A stretch of 44,902 nucleotides of DNA from CAYVSP01 sp964453655 (GCA_964453655.1 CAYVSP010000003.1:1-44902); one strand, 5' to 3'; positions 15,740 to 25,139 are shown, counted from the stretch's first letter. Translations and numbers: made by a program. Notes: generated from the letters alone by a model not told the origin.

Positions 15740-16375
15740 TTAGCGCATGCGGCGCACAAGAACTGTACGATAGCTAAGCGCAGCGGCCACGGTAACAATT
15801 GCGAATAGTCCAGCTATATTACCAGCCCCAGTATTTATGAGAGTGGTAGGGGTTGTTGTGGGTTGGGTAGTTACTGGGGTAGCTGGAGGGGTTGGCGTTG
15901 TACATACCCCGTTACCACCCAACTTAGCGTTCAACATACGACCGGGTTCTATAGGTAAGTGGCCATTGGTACCAGTTGGTTTCATACCTAATGCAAGATC
16001 AACTTGATAGAAACACTTTGGTACATTAACAGTCATTTTGTAAGTACCGGGTTTAGCGCCTGGTAGTTGGACAAAGTCAAACAACTTCTGATTTTCAAGT
16101 GGGTAAGGGTTACCAGCTGCATTTGGGATTTCAAAAGAAGCAAATACGAAATCCTTATGGCAATTGCTGTCGCCTTCTACAATAACGTTTACGCTTACAG
16201 TATCGCCTTTTTCATTAGTGCCGGTTGTAAAACCTTTGTGTTGACCTTCTTCATAGATGAACTTGCAGTTTGGCGTATCGCCATTTGCAGCCGATACATG
16301 TGCTGAAGCACTCACGCCTATAGCTAAAACCATACCTAAAGAGGCGATCCCTAAAATTATGTTTCGCATTTTCAT
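15740..16375 (-). CDS. Secreted LINTG-anchored surface protein (paralogue 2)
   Basis: 211 residues. Signal peptide (IILGIASLGMVLAIGVSASA), then the same four-Cys domain as paralogues 1 and 3 (GDTPNCKFI, GDSNCHKDFV, NPYPLENQKLF, PKCFYQVDLALG, EPGRMLNAKLGG). A short Thr/Pro stalk follows, then LINTGAG with a hydrophobic helix and the basic tail VRRMR. It lacks the PKD-like insert of paralogue 1. GGAAGGA precedes the ATG. It is downstream of the histidine kinase on the same strand but has its own promoter. Confidence 0.85.
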   Translation of the reverse strand: MKMRNIILGIASLGMVLAIGVSASAHVSAANGDTPNCKFIYEEGQHKGFTTGTNEKGDTVSVNVIVEGDSNCHKDFVFASFEIPNAAGNPYPLENQKLFDFVQLPGAKPGTYKMTVNVPKCFYQVDLALGMKPTGTNGHLPIEPGRMLNAKLGGNGVCTTPTPPATPVTTQPTTTPTTLINTGAGNIAGLFAIVTVAAALSYRTVLVRRMR

Positions 16376-16443
16376 AAACTTTATCCTTCCTTATCCACTA
16401 CTTGATCCCTGTTTCAAGGGAATCTATATAATATATAAGTTAT

Positions 16444-16471
16444 ACTTTACCATAATAATTATCAGAGTCAA
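16444..16471 (-). promoter_or_regulatory. Promoter of surface protein 2
   Basis: TTGACT (16471-16466), 16 bases, TAAAGT (16449-16444), followed by a leader of about 65 bases and a Shine-Dalgarno-like GGAAGGA. Confidence 0.65.
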
Positions 16472-16547
16472 GACTTTTTATAACATTTCTAATTAAAGCA
16501 CAAGCGTTAATAAGCGCTGCTTTCTCTCATTTTGTTTATTGTATGAG

Positions 16548-18770
16548 CTATTTATTAACGGAAGCCCGCAAGTTGTCACTTTGAACAGAAGCCACTTTTT
16601 GAACCTTCTTAGGCGGTTTTAGCTTAGCTTTTCCAAAGCTGAAGCCAAACGTACTACCTTTGCCCTCTTGGCTTTTAAATATAATCGCTCCGCCTTGGGC
16701 CACGATGACTTTTTTGGCCATGAATAGTCCTAGCCCTGTCCCATCAGGCCGGGCTTTTTTGGCATTCCCAGCTCTATAAAACTTGCTGAACAAATGATGT
16801 TGCTCAGTTTTCGGCACACCAAGGCCGTCGTCCACAACCGTAAATTCAATCGTATCCTCTCGCTCGTTAAGATTTACGCTAATATGCCCACCACTCGGTG
16901 TGTAATAGATAGCGTTATCCACGAAGTTCATAATCACCTGCCTTATTTTTGTTTCATCCAACATAAGTATCGGGAAATTTTTGGGCTTATGATAAATAAG
17001 CTCGAGGCTTCGTTCCTTTGCGGCTTCAACAAGCTGGGATATTTCGCCTTCTATTACGTCAGCTAAGTTAGTCGGAACAGAATCAATTACAAATTTTCCA
17101 GTTTTTAACCGCGAGACATTAAGAAGGTCCGCAATTAAGTAAACCATTCGTTGTGAGCTTACAAAGGATTGCTGAAGTAGTTTTCTTTGCGTCCCGCTAA
17201 TCTTTCCAGCATCACCATCAAGCACCATACTCATATAACCTTTTACGCTTGTGAGCGGTGTACGCAATTGATGAGAGGCCATACTAATAAATTCATCTTT
17301 AGTCTCATCCAACGCCCGCAATTTTTCGTTTGTGCTGCGTAGTTCTTTTGTAGCCGCCTCTACCTTATGCTGAAGCGTAGCGCTAAACTGTTTAATTTCT
17401 TCAAATCTTAGGGCATTTTGAATCGCAACCGCTAATTCATTTGCCACTATTGTGAGCAACTTCTCGTCCTGCGCACCATAGGCGTCACCACTTTGCTTTT
17501 CACCAAATAACACATATCCGACACTCTGGTGTTGTGTACTAAGTTTGAGACTTATAGCCACTCCGTCTTTGAACAATTCTTCTCTGAGTGTTTGGTGCTT
17601 ACTTAACTCATCGGTAATAAGTATTTCTTTGTGTTGCTCCTCCATGTGCTGACTAACCTCTTTCAGGCGTGTCTGAGCTTTAAGGTCCTGCGAAAACTCT
17701 AAACGGGGATGACCGTCTTCAAGCAGTACAAACTCTACAAATGAACTCTTAAGAGCACCTGTTAGAATATGTCGCGTAGCGCTTAAAATCCGATGTAGAT
17801 CAATTTCGGCCACAATCGCACTGCTCAGCTGGTTTAGTACATCTTGTGCGTCATACGCATCTTTGAAAAAAATACGATTGGTTACAGCATCAAAACGTTG
17901 CTTTAACCAATATATTGTAGGTGTAAAAAGTAATGCAAGCGCGATGTATGTAACATGCTGCACGGCATTAATGTGGGCGTTTTTAAAAAATATGTACGAA
18001 ATTGCAAATACAGCGGCGGTATAAAGCAATACGAACGTTGTAACTATCAGCAAATAGGCAACTGAACGAGCAATTACGCTTCTAATATTGAACAAACGGT
18101 GCCTGATTATGGCTATTGTCGTCATACCCAAGAAAATAATGGTGTACAGCGGTGCTAGCGGTACAAATTGACTATTCTTAAAAAGGGCGACTGGGATAAG
18201 AACCGTAAAAATAAGCAATCCCAGCATGAGAGACAGTCCCGTTATAACGTAATTGTACTGGTTCTTTTCATGCCCACTGGCTTTATGTGATTTCTTGACA
18301 AAGCTATAAATGGCTCCAAAACTAAGTCCGATAGCAAAAAGTACAAAAATAGAAAGTCCAGGCCCCGGCAATGCTTCAATTTTTTTGTCTACAATATTGA
18401 CTCCTGTAAAAGCAAAAGGCGATAGTGCGTCTGACATAACCAGCAGAGTGGCCACGATCAAAGCGTATAGACCTACTTTCTTAATATGCAGCTCTTCCTC
18501 AGGCAAGGTATGGGCAAGCAGATAAAAAAGAAGTATTTGTATCGATGCCAAAAATATACTTAGCCTAACCCAGAGCAGTTCTGTGTTTAGTAAAGAGGGA
18601 GTTACCGAAAGGTAAACATCTATAAGCCAAAGCGTAGTAACCAAAGAAAGGGCTGTAAAAATTTGATTGGTGGCGTTTCTGCGACTATTTTTAAACACCA
18701 CAGCTGCCAAAAAACTATTGACCGCTATTGTAAAAATCAGGATTGGTAATCGAAGACCCTCAAAATTCAC
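16548..18770 (-). CDS. Membrane histidine kinase (7TM N-terminal, GAF, HisKA, HATPase)
   Basis: 740 residues. Residues 1-295 contain about eight hydrophobic helices in the style of the histidine-kinase 7TM sensor region. A GAF-like domain spans about 310-455. A short coiled coil leads to HisKA with phospho-acceptor His500 in SMASHQLRTPL. The ATPase domain shows the N-box NFVDNA (615-620), VVDDGLG (645-651) and GTGLGLFMAKK (677-687). Its ATG overlaps the end of the upstream nitroreductase-hydrolase gene by 11 bases, so it belongs to that operon. No response regulator is in the operon; the nearest is the CheY-like protein at 24576. Its last 25 codons are duplicated at 15642-15722. Confidence 0.93.
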   Translation of the reverse strand: MNFEGLRLPILIFTIAVNSFLAAVVFKNSRRNATNQIFTALSLVTTLWLIDVYLSVTPSLLNTELLWVRLSIFLASIQILLFYLLAHTLPEEELHIKKVGLYALIVATLLVMSDALSPFAFTGVNIVDKKIEALPGPGLSIFVLFAIGLSFGAIYSFVKKSHKASGHEKNQYNYVITGLSLMLGLLIFTVLIPVALFKNSQFVPLAPLYTIIFLGMTTIAIIRHRLFNIRSVIARSVAYLLIVTTFVLLYTAAVFAISYIFFKNAHINAVQHVTYIALALLFTPTIYWLKQRFDAVTNRIFFKDAYDAQDVLNQLSSAIVAEIDLHRILSATRHILTGALKSSFVEFVLLEDGHPRLEFSQDLKAQTRLKEVSQHMEEQHKEILITDELSKHQTLREELFKDGVAISLKLSTQHQSVGYVLFGEKQSGDAYGAQDEKLLTIVANELAVAIQNALRFEEIKQFSATLQHKVEAATKELRSTNEKLRALDETKDEFISMASHQLRTPLTSVKGYMSMVLDGDAGKISGTQRKLLQQSFVSSQRMVYLIADLLNVSRLKTGKFVIDSVPTNLADVIEGEISQLVEAAKERSLELIYHKPKNFPILMLDETKIRQVIMNFVDNAIYYTPSGGHISVNLNEREDTIEFTVVDDGLGVPKTEQHHLFSKFYRAGNAKKARPDGTGLGLFMAKKVIVAQGGAIIFKSQEGKGSTFGFSFGKAKLKPPKKVQKVASVQSDNLRASVNK

Positions 18771-20661
18771 TGTTTTTGCCCACCAAAAATCCTATAGCAA
18801 GTTTATCGAACTTTTTTGGCACCTCGACAGGCGGCATATGACCGACTTGTTCCAAGGTTTCAAGCTTGACGTTCGGTATTAGATGTATGTTTTTTTCTAC
18901 AGTCTTAAATGGCATCAGTGGGTCCTTTTTGCCCCATATAACAAAGATTGGAACTTTTATGTTTGGCAAATCGCCTGCCAAGAAAAGTTCTTTGCGCATT
19001 CCAGTAATGTGCGCCAAACGGCTGATGAATAAAATATTATGCGATGTTTGAGATAACTCATAGAAGTAATCCACGAACCTCTTGGATAAATGAAGCTTCT
19101 TATCATAAAAAACATCTCTCATAAATTTTTCTAAATTCTTATTGCTACGCACTGGTCGTAATGCGGTTTTACTTAAGAATAACGCAAGTGGCTGCAATGA
19201 GACGGGTCTAAACTGTATTGGCATATGGGTGGTAAAACCTAGCGGATTAGTTAGAACTACTTTGTGCAAATACGGTTTATTCTCTATTGCAAGCTTTAAG
19301 GCAATCCATCCTCCGAACGAACTGCCCACAATATCGATTTTATCGAATTCCATCTTCTGAATAAATTGTTCCACAATTTTCAGATAGTCTTTTACGAAGT
19401 CAATTTTATGAAAGTTGACTGTAGTGGAGCTACCGGCACCAGGCATATCAATGGCATACACGGTAAAGTACTTGGCAAAATCTGCTATATTTTGATACCA
19501 CTGAGCCCAACCAATATTTGCGCCGTGCAGCATCAAGATAGGCTTACCCTCACCCGCTACAATATAGTTGATGTTATATTTACCAACCTTAATCTGTTTA
19601 TTCTCATAGGTAACACCAAGGTTGTTGGCAAGCCTTTGTTGCGTTTTAATTGGAACCCCCGGAGTTTTACGCCTCGGCGTATGGTAAGGCGCGTGGGTAC
19701 TATATCCAAGACGGAAGAAAATCTGTGGGCTGCCTGCTATGTTCAGTTCTTTGTTAATAGCAGAACGCTGCGTCTTATTTTCGATCATTGCCGCCAAAGG
19801 CGTAATTGCCAACCCCTGTGTAGTCGCTTGAAGAGCTAAGAGTTCATAATAGCGTCCCGCTTTAAACCAGCTTTGCGGATCGTCAGTTTGGGTAGTTATA
19901 AATCCGACAGATGAACTACTTATAATTGCTTGGCAGTCCTTTTTAGCAAGAAGTTTGATGGTAGGCTTGAATTTGCGTATTAAGGCTTTAAAGATTTTTG
20001 ATTGACCATTTGACAGTCCTACCACAAAGCCTGGCATACCATCCTCGGCTTGTGTCTTAGACGGCCGAAGCCACTGGCTAAGCTCTTCAAAAAAGGCTCG
20101 ATTATTTTTATAGCTAACTGTTGCTTGGGCGTGCATCTCCGCAGTTTTTTCTTTTTGTACGTTATCAGTAATTAGTGTTACCCTGCAGCCATCAATTTGC
20201 GGGGAGCTTAGAAAATTATCCTTATGATTTTCCTTTAACACCATGTTCTTATAAGGAAGCTTGTCTGAATATCTTTTCGGTATTGCCCTGAATAACGAAG
20301 CGAGCGATTTATCCGGTTTGGCTATTTCAAACTTAATTACAATCTTACTCTTGGCCCACCTGCATTGTGTTGACAGCCCAAAATAAGATGCCGCAATTAG
20401 TATATTGGTAACGCAGCAACCTAAACTTATTTGCAAATTACGGCCAGCCGGATCAGCCTGATCTAGGGATACTCTTGGATTGCTCGTAATCGTTAGCTCG
20501 TTGTAGTTGACATGAAATTCCCATGGCTGGGTGTTGTGCGTAGAAGGCGCCAAGACGCCGTAACCCATCAGAAACTTAATCTTTTCTGCAATGTTTACAT
20601 TACTTGGAAAATCACTTTCCGCAACTGACCAAGCCTCATAATTTGCTTGTTTCGTCTTCAT
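18760..20661 (-). CDS. Fusion of Acg-like nitroreductase domain and alpha/beta hydrolase
   Basis: 633 residues, two enzymes in one chain. Residues 1 to about 340 resemble the Acg/nitroreductase FMN-fold family (VLAPSTHNTQPWEF at 36-49, SLGCCVTNILIAA, LLALQATTQGLAITPLA). Residues from about 350 form an alpha/beta hydrolase with oxyanion HG at 379-380, nucleophile Ser448 in GSSFG, Asp580 in GKKDPLMP and His608 in VGHMPP, a complete triad. It is coupled by a 4-base ATGA overlap to the ThiF-like gene and overlaps the kinase. Substrate unknown. A redox or hydrolytic tailoring step after the two adenylating enzymes is a contextual guess. Confidence 0.85.
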   Translation of the reverse strand: MKTKQANYEAWSVAESDFPSNVNIAEKIKFLMGYGVLAPSTHNTQPWEFHVNYNELTITSNPRVSLDQADPAGRNLQISLGCCVTNILIAASYFGLSTQCRWAKSKIVIKFEIAKPDKSLASLFRAIPKRYSDKLPYKNMVLKENHKDNFLSSPQIDGCRVTLITDNVQKEKTAEMHAQATVSYKNNRAFFEELSQWLRPSKTQAEDGMPGFVVGLSNGQSKIFKALIRKFKPTIKLLAKKDCQAIISSSSVGFITTQTDDPQSWFKAGRYYELLALQATTQGLAITPLAAMIENKTQRSAINKELNIAGSPQIFFRLGYSTHAPYHTPRRKTPGVPIKTQQRLANNLGVTYENKQIKVGKYNINYIVAGEGKPILMLHGANIGWAQWYQNIADFAKYFTVYAIDMPGAGSSTTVNFHKIDFVKDYLKIVEQFIQKMEFDKIDIVGSSFGGWIALKLAIENKPYLHKVVLTNPLGFTTHMPIQFRPVSLQPLALFLSKTALRPVRSNKNLEKFMRDVFYDKKLHLSKRFVDYFYELSQTSHNILFISRLAHITGMRKELFLAGDLPNIKVPIFVIWGKKDPLMPFKTVEKNIHLIPNVKLETLEQVGHMPPVEVPKKFDKLAIGFLVGKNSEF

Positions 20662-21761
20662 GACTCACCTAGCATTTTATCAAGCTTTTCTACAGCGGCC
20701 TTCTGGTCTGCCGAATCATTCCGGACTATACCAAATAAATTCTCTAGAGATAAATAATAGCGTCCACTTGGTAAAGATTGTCCTAGTATAATCTTCCTGG
20801 CTATAAAAGTACCGATGCCCCCGCCTATCATAATCGTGCTACCCAGTTGGGGACGACCTACAAGCGTACGATTAATTTCAAACAATGACTCTAGCGCTTT
20901 GGCCGGAATATACTTACTACCGACTAAATTAATGGCGTACTTAACCTTTTCGCGTTCGCCAATCTCGCTATTCAAAATCTCTTCGGGGGTATTACCTAGA
21001 AGTCCATTGAAAAGCGCTATATTTTTATCAAGATCGAAGCGTTCAACATCTATAAGAACATTGTCGCCCAAACTTGTAAGCATTACTACCGACACGCCCT
21101 CTTTTTTTGCTTTTATCCGTAGTTTTATTTTCATCTGAAAGTCATCTATCTCGTCAAAAATAACTTGCGGCTTTGTCCCGCCAAAAAAAGCGTCCAGATC
21201 CCCCTCATGAATTCCATGCTCATAAAGTTCGAGCTCAGCAAATGGATTAAGCTCCCAGATTTGCTCTGCCACAAGGTCAACCTTGGGCTTGCCAACATCC
21301 TTCAACCCCGCCCGTAATCGATTCAGGTTTGATGTAGAAATCGTGTCAAAATCTCCCAGCTTCAGAAGACCGTCCACACCGCTATATGCAAGTGTAACTG
21401 CAATGCTATTTCCGACAGACAGACCGAAGATACCTATGCACGCCTTGTTACATTTCTGTAACTCGTCTTTTGTTATGAGGTTTTGATTGCGATTTGTCCT
21501 TAAACGAAACAGCTCCGGTTCACCTATAGTTCGTAAAAGAACGCCAGACCAAGGATAGTAAATCCAGTACTGATCGACGGTTGATATATTATCCTCAATA
21601 AAAGTTTCTCGCTTGGCTTTATCGTTATGGGCTGCTGGAAAGTTAATCTCGTAAAGCTCGCCTAACTGCTCTTTGATTAGATCCACTTGTTGCCAAATTT
21701 TATGAGAAGCTTTGTACTGCTCAATCTCATCTTGTTTTAATATAATTGGGCGTTGCATCAT
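20658..21761 (-). CDS. ThiF/E1-like adenylyltransferase
   Basis: 367 residues from ATG 21761, chosen because it forms an ATGA overlap with the upstream stop; a longer frame would overlap by 70 bases. After a helical N-terminal region of about 100 residues comes a Rossmann ATP-binding core: CIGIFGLSVGNSIA (the GxGxxG loop), LKLGDFDTISTSNLNRL (the E1 D..NLNR adenylation motif) and GKPKVDLVAEQI. No CxxC zinc pairs are seen. Family members activate C-terminal carboxylates of ubiquitin-like proteins or small peptides as adenylates. In mycobacteria, as I recall, ThiF and nitroreductase domains occur fused in one protein (MoeY-like); here they are adjacent genes. Confidence 0.85.
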   Translation of the reverse strand: MMQRPIILKQDEIEQYKASHKIWQQVDLIKEQLGELYEINFPAAHNDKAKRETFIEDNISTVDQYWIYYPWSGVLLRTIGEPELFRLRTNRNQNLITKDELQKCNKACIGIFGLSVGNSIAVTLAYSGVDGLLKLGDFDTISTSNLNRLRAGLKDVGKPKVDLVAEQIWELNPFAELELYEHGIHEGDLDAFFGGTKPQVIFDEIDDFQMKIKLRIKAKKEGVSVVMLTSLGDNVLIDVERFDLDKNIALFNGLLGNTPEEILNSEIGEREKVKYAINLVGSKYIPAKALESLFEINRTLVGRPQLGSTIMIGGGIGTFIARKIILGQSLPSGRYYLSLENLFGIVRNDSADQKAAVEKLDKMLGES

Positions 21762-23281
21762 CTTTCTTTCACGACCCACTTCTGCTTTGTGCCTGGGCGG
21801 AAATATGTTGGATCTTCGTAGTTCCAAAGCTTGATGTGAGGTTTGACGATGTTTCCGACAGTTTTATCTACTTCACGGTATTCAGAACTTTCTTCAATTA
21901 GTCGAGTGTGGATGATCGATTGAATCTTGTTTGCTAGATCTTCTTTAAGTTCAATACCATGAGCAAGCTCGATATGTATAGTCAACTGCTGACGACCTTC
22001 GCTGCTGTAATCAACCATCATAGTAAATTTACCAGTAATGGATTTACTTAATCCGTCGTCTTGTAGGGCACGACGAATCATATCTGGATAAATCAGAAAG
22101 GCGTAGTAGCTTACGCTGAAGTCATTGCGTTCATATACATACACGAATGGCAGATTCCAGGTAGTTTGGCCGATTCCGCTTGTTTGAATCTCTTTTTCTA
22201 TGTCAATACCAGCATTATTCAAGGCCTTATGCACGTCTTTTCGCTTTAAGATGCCGCCGTAGTCTTTTAGGTCGTAACGCACCAGCGGCAGTCCACTAAA
22301 AGCAGAACAGTACAAACTATGCTCTTCTTCCTCGAAGTAAAAGAGTTCGGGATCAAATTGTGCGAAGGTAGGCTGGCGGACCACCTCGGGAAATAAAATC
22401 TTAAGTTGGTTATCTTCAACTAGGCGGCGCCTGATTAGAATTGATTCTGGTGTTTCATGGGCCATCGTCCCCAAATCGACTGTACCGTAGTGATTCAACG
22501 TACTAAGTAGAGGGTTCTTTGGATTCGTCACATTGAATACATAGTCTCTAAACTTCTCGGTAAATGCCTCTGCCGAAAAAACAAAACCAATGTTATAGCG
22601 CTTCCAGTCTATGCCTTCACGCACACCGTCATCCAGAATATCCTTTAGAAAAGGCGCATACGCGCCGATAATTATTTGGTCAAAGTTCTCGCCAAGTTGA
22701 TTCACCGCATTAATAACTTCTTGCTTGTGAATACCGGGCGTTATGATGCTTAGCTCATAGCCGCCGTTTTCACCGACAAGCTTCAATGCTTCATAGGTGA
22801 ATAAGCCGCCAATCCAGGCTCCCATAGGAAAGGCCACTATATACAATGTACTTTTACTCTGTATTGAGAAGTTGTTTCTAAGATAGAGTTCAGCTGTTAT
22901 AGCATATTGCCAGTCCTGTGAATGCTCGCGCGGAAAGTAGTAAGGTTCTCCTGTTGAGCCGGAAGTAGTAGATATAACCCACTGCCCGTGACCAAATTCG
23001 CCATCCCAGCACAGCATTTTTTTGGGGTATTGTCGTAGGTAATTATCTTTGTTTATCGGCGGAATTTTGGTGATGTCTTTATAAGACTTGACTGAACTAG
23101 ATGAAAAACTATTTTTTTTCAAAAAGTCTTTGTATGCAGGTACCCTAACCGCCATTTCGTGAAATAGTTGTAATGTTCTTTTCCTGCCTTTCTCTATCCA
23201 TTCGCTCTCAGGCCGTGAATGAAAACGGTTTTGAAGCAACTCAGCGCTGCGATAACCACGTGGCAATAGTAGTCTACTCAT
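21758..23281 (-). CDS. PaaK-like adenylate-forming enzyme
   Basis: 507 residues of the phenylacetate-CoA-ligase-like branch of adenylate-forming enzymes. Seen: the ATP-binding loop STTSGSTGEPYYFPR at about residues 104-118, LNHYGTVDLGTMAHE in the position of the family's YG-type motif, LPLVRYDLKDYGGI (the motif binding the ribose of ATP) and a C-terminal domain near IHTRLIEESSEYREV. It should activate a carboxylic acid as acyl-AMP, with or without CoA transfer. It is the first gene of the operon PaaK-ThiF-nitroreductase/hydrolase-kinase and diverges from the aminotransferase. Confidence 0.85.
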   Translation of the reverse strand: MSRLLLPRGYRSAELLQNRFHSRPESEWIEKGRKRTLQLFHEMAVRVPAYKDFLKKNSFSSSSVKSYKDITKIPPINKDNYLRQYPKKMLCWDGEFGHGQWVISTTSGSTGEPYYFPREHSQDWQYAITAELYLRNNFSIQSKSTLYIVAFPMGAWIGGLFTYEALKLVGENGGYELSIITPGIHKQEVINAVNQLGENFDQIIIGAYAPFLKDILDDGVREGIDWKRYNIGFVFSAEAFTEKFRDYVFNVTNPKNPLLSTLNHYGTVDLGTMAHETPESILIRRRLVEDNQLKILFPEVVRQPTFAQFDPELFYFEEEEHSLYCSAFSGLPLVRYDLKDYGGILKRKDVHKALNNAGIDIEKEIQTSGIGQTTWNLPFVYVYERNDFSVSYYAFLIYPDMIRRALQDDGLSKSITGKFTMMVDYSSEGRQQLTIHIELAHGIELKEDLANKIQSIIHTRLIEESSEYREVDKTVGNIVKPHIKLWNYEDPTYFRPGTKQKWVVKER

Positions 23282-23309
23282 GTTTGTCTTTCGCTATTCT
23301 ACACCTTAA

Positions 23310-23315
23310 ATTATA
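23310..23315 (-). promoter_or_regulatory. Possible -10 box for the PaaK-ThiF operon
   Basis: TATAAT on the minus strand, 28 bases before the PaaK ATG, in the 110-base divergent region. No good -35 is visible. An alternative -10, TAGAAT, lies closer to the gene. Confidence 0.4.
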
Positions 23316-23333
23316 ACATGACCTTACATAAAG

Positions 23334-23362
23334 TTGCCATTTATAATTAAATAGTGTAGAAT
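23334..23362 (+). promoter_or_regulatory. Promoter of the aminotransferase gene
   Basis: TTGCCA (23334-23339), 17 bases, TAGAAT (23357-23362), about 30 bases upstream of the ATG at 23392. Confidence 0.65.
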
Positions 23363-23391
23363 AATCTGAAGTTTTGATGTAAAAATAAACA

Positions 23392-24540
23392 ATGTCATTT
23401 ATAGCCCAACGCCTAGATTATTTCGACAGTAGCGACTTTCGCAACGCCATACATAAGCAACTACTTTTAAAGGATCCTATAGATCTCAGCATCGGTATTC
23501 CAGAGGAATTGACTGCGGAACATATTAAAGCAGCCGGCATTAAGGCTATACAGGAAGATAAAACCACCTACACCCCCGCCAATGGTTTACCCGAACTCCG
23601 TCGTGTTATAGCCGAGAAACTTGTACGTGATAATAAAATCCAGATCAATCCAGAGATGGTCACGGTTGTTCCTGGGCTCACTACCGGTCAGTTGTTGGTT
23701 TACCTGGCAATTCTGGACCCAGGAGATGAGATTATAGTACTTGATCCGTATTATCCACCGTATCCGCACTTGGCTAGCATGGTTGGTGCTCATGTGGTCT
23801 ACGTGTCAACGCTACCAACGTTTCAACCTGACCTACCTTCTATTGAGGCAAGTATTACAAACCGCACCAAAGCAATAGTTGTAAATTCACCAAATAACCC
23901 AACTGGTGCCGTATATCCAGAGACTACTCTTCGTAAAATTGCGCAAATAGCTGAAGAGCACAATCTTTTAGTAATTTCTGATGAAATTTATGAACATTTT
24001 GTATATGAAGATGAACATTTCAGCATTGGAAGCATCTATCCAAACACCATAACTCTGAATGGGTTTTCAAAGGAGTATGGAATGACGGGGTGGCGAGTAG
24101 GCTATATTGCAGGTCAATCTGACATTATTGAAGCTATTAATGAACTACTGCAATACACGGTCATGTCCAGCTCATCAATTGCTCAGCATGCAGCTTTAGC
24201 AGCGCTCACAAAAAGACCCGAAATTCTACATAAATATCGAGAAAAACGCAATTTGATGACCGCAAAGTTAACAGAGTTTGGTTATGACGTACATGGGATG
24301 CAAGGGGCATACTACTCTTTTATAAAGGCCCCTAACGACTTGACCGATATTGAATTTGTTGACAAAGCTACCGAGCACGGCTTGATCATTGTCCCTGGGC
24401 GTGCCTTTTCTCGTTTACATGGCTTCGTGCGACTGTCGTATGGTGCAGATGTAGAAACCTTAAAGCGTGGTCTCGAGGTGCTTAAGAAATTGTCTCTGCA
24501 ATATTCAGAGCAAGAAAAGATCAAATCAAGCCTGCTATGA
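23392..24540 (+). CDS. Class I/II PLP-dependent aminotransferase
   Basis: 382 residues, usual length for fold-type I aspartate/aromatic aminotransferases. Seen: YTPANGLPELRRVIAEK, DPYYPPYPH, VVNSPNNPTGAV, SDEIYEHFVY (PLP Asp and Tyr), the PLP lysine in NGFSKEYGMTGWRVGY, and the substrate Arg region FVRLSY. An amino-acid transaminase role is safe; the exact amino acid is not. It is divergent from the PaaK-ThiF operon and could supply or use an amino or keto acid for it, a contextual suggestion only. Confidence 0.92.
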   Translation: MSFIAQRLDYFDSSDFRNAIHKQLLLKDPIDLSIGIPEELTAEHIKAAGIKAIQEDKTTYTPANGLPELRRVIAEKLVRDNKIQINPEMVTVVPGLTTGQLLVYLAILDPGDEIIVLDPYYPPYPHLASMVGAHVVYVSTLPTFQPDLPSIEASITNRTKAIVVNSPNNPTGAVYPETTLRKIAQIAEEHNLLVISDEIYEHFVYEDEHFSIGSIYPNTITLNGFSKEYGMTGWRVGYIAGQSDIIEAINELLQYTVMSSSSIAQHAALAALTKRPEILHKYREKRNLMTAKLTEFGYDVHGMQGAYYSFIKAPNDLTDIEFVDKATEHGLIIVPGRAFSRLHGFVRLSYGADVETLKRGLEVLKKLSLQYSEQEKIKSSLL

Positions 24541-24575
24541 AAACCATGGCTATTAAGCTACGATAGTAAGTAACT

Positions 24576-24944
24576 ATGTCGAAAATTGCGATTATTGAGG
24601 ATGATTTGGCAATCAGCCAAATGTACCGTATTAAGTTTGAAGCCGAGGGTTTCAACGTAGACACGGCAGAGAATGGAAAGCTTGGTTTTGAGCTTAGTGA
24701 AAAGATGAAGCCCGACATCATCCTTCTAGATTTAATGATGCCTGAGATGCGTGGTGATGAAATGCTTGCCAAGCTACGTAAAACCGCTTGGGGCAAAGAC
24801 ATCAAAGTTATAATCTTAACTAACGTAGGTGAACAGGAAATACCTGAAGAAGTTAAGAAACTAGGTGTAGCTGCCGTTATTCTAAAGGCCGACATGACTC
24901 CACGTCAGGTCGCCGACCTCGTCAAAAAAACCCTAAAGTCATAG
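24576..24944 (+). CDS. CheY-like single-domain response regulator
   Basis: 122 residues, receiver domain only. Acidic pocket E8-D9-D10, phospho-acceptor Asp52 in LLDLMMPE, Thr82 in ILTNVG and Lys104 in VILKADMT. No output domain, so it acts by protein contact or in a phosphorelay. The nearest kinase is the 7TM-GAF kinase 6 kb away on the other strand. It starts 35 bases after the aminotransferase. Confidence 0.93.
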   Translation: MSKIAIIEDDLAISQMYRIKFEAEGFNVDTAENGKLGFELSEKMKPDIILLDLMMPEMRGDEMLAKLRKTAWGKDIKVIILTNVGEQEIPEEVKKLGVAAVILKADMTPRQVADLVKKTLKS

Positions 24945-24966
24945 GCCTTGCTACAATATAGCTAGT

Positions 24967-25139
24967 ATGGCAAAAACTTCGCATTTGGGTGTAGTGCAAG
25001 GAAGCGTTGAGAAACGCGGTGAGGCGTACATAGAGTACATTGAACGAGTATCGGAAATGCTGACGCAGCAATGCACCAAAAGCCTCAGCAGAGTGACTAG
25101 CTCTGCTTGGCAGCAGGCTGAGGCGTTGCGAGGTTTTGC
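24967..25139 (+). ncRNA. Structured RNA, copy 1: probable 5' leader of murD-murL
   Basis: About 172 nt closed by a long outer stem: GCAAAA...TCGCA (24970-24983) with TGCGAGGTTTTGC (25127-25139). Inside are GTGCA/TGCAC, GCGTT-GAGA-AACGC, GTAC-ATAGA-GTAC, and GCCTCAGC/GCTGAGGC enclosing AGCAGAG/CTCTGCT. The same elements in the same order, with shared motifs (AAGG, GAAACGCG, CGAG-AT-GGA, AGCAGGCTGA), occur at 28644-28816. TACAAT (24952-24957) suggests transcription begins near its 5' end. The murD ATG follows directly, and the GAGG before it lies inside the closing stem, so folding could control translation. Confidence 0.7.
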
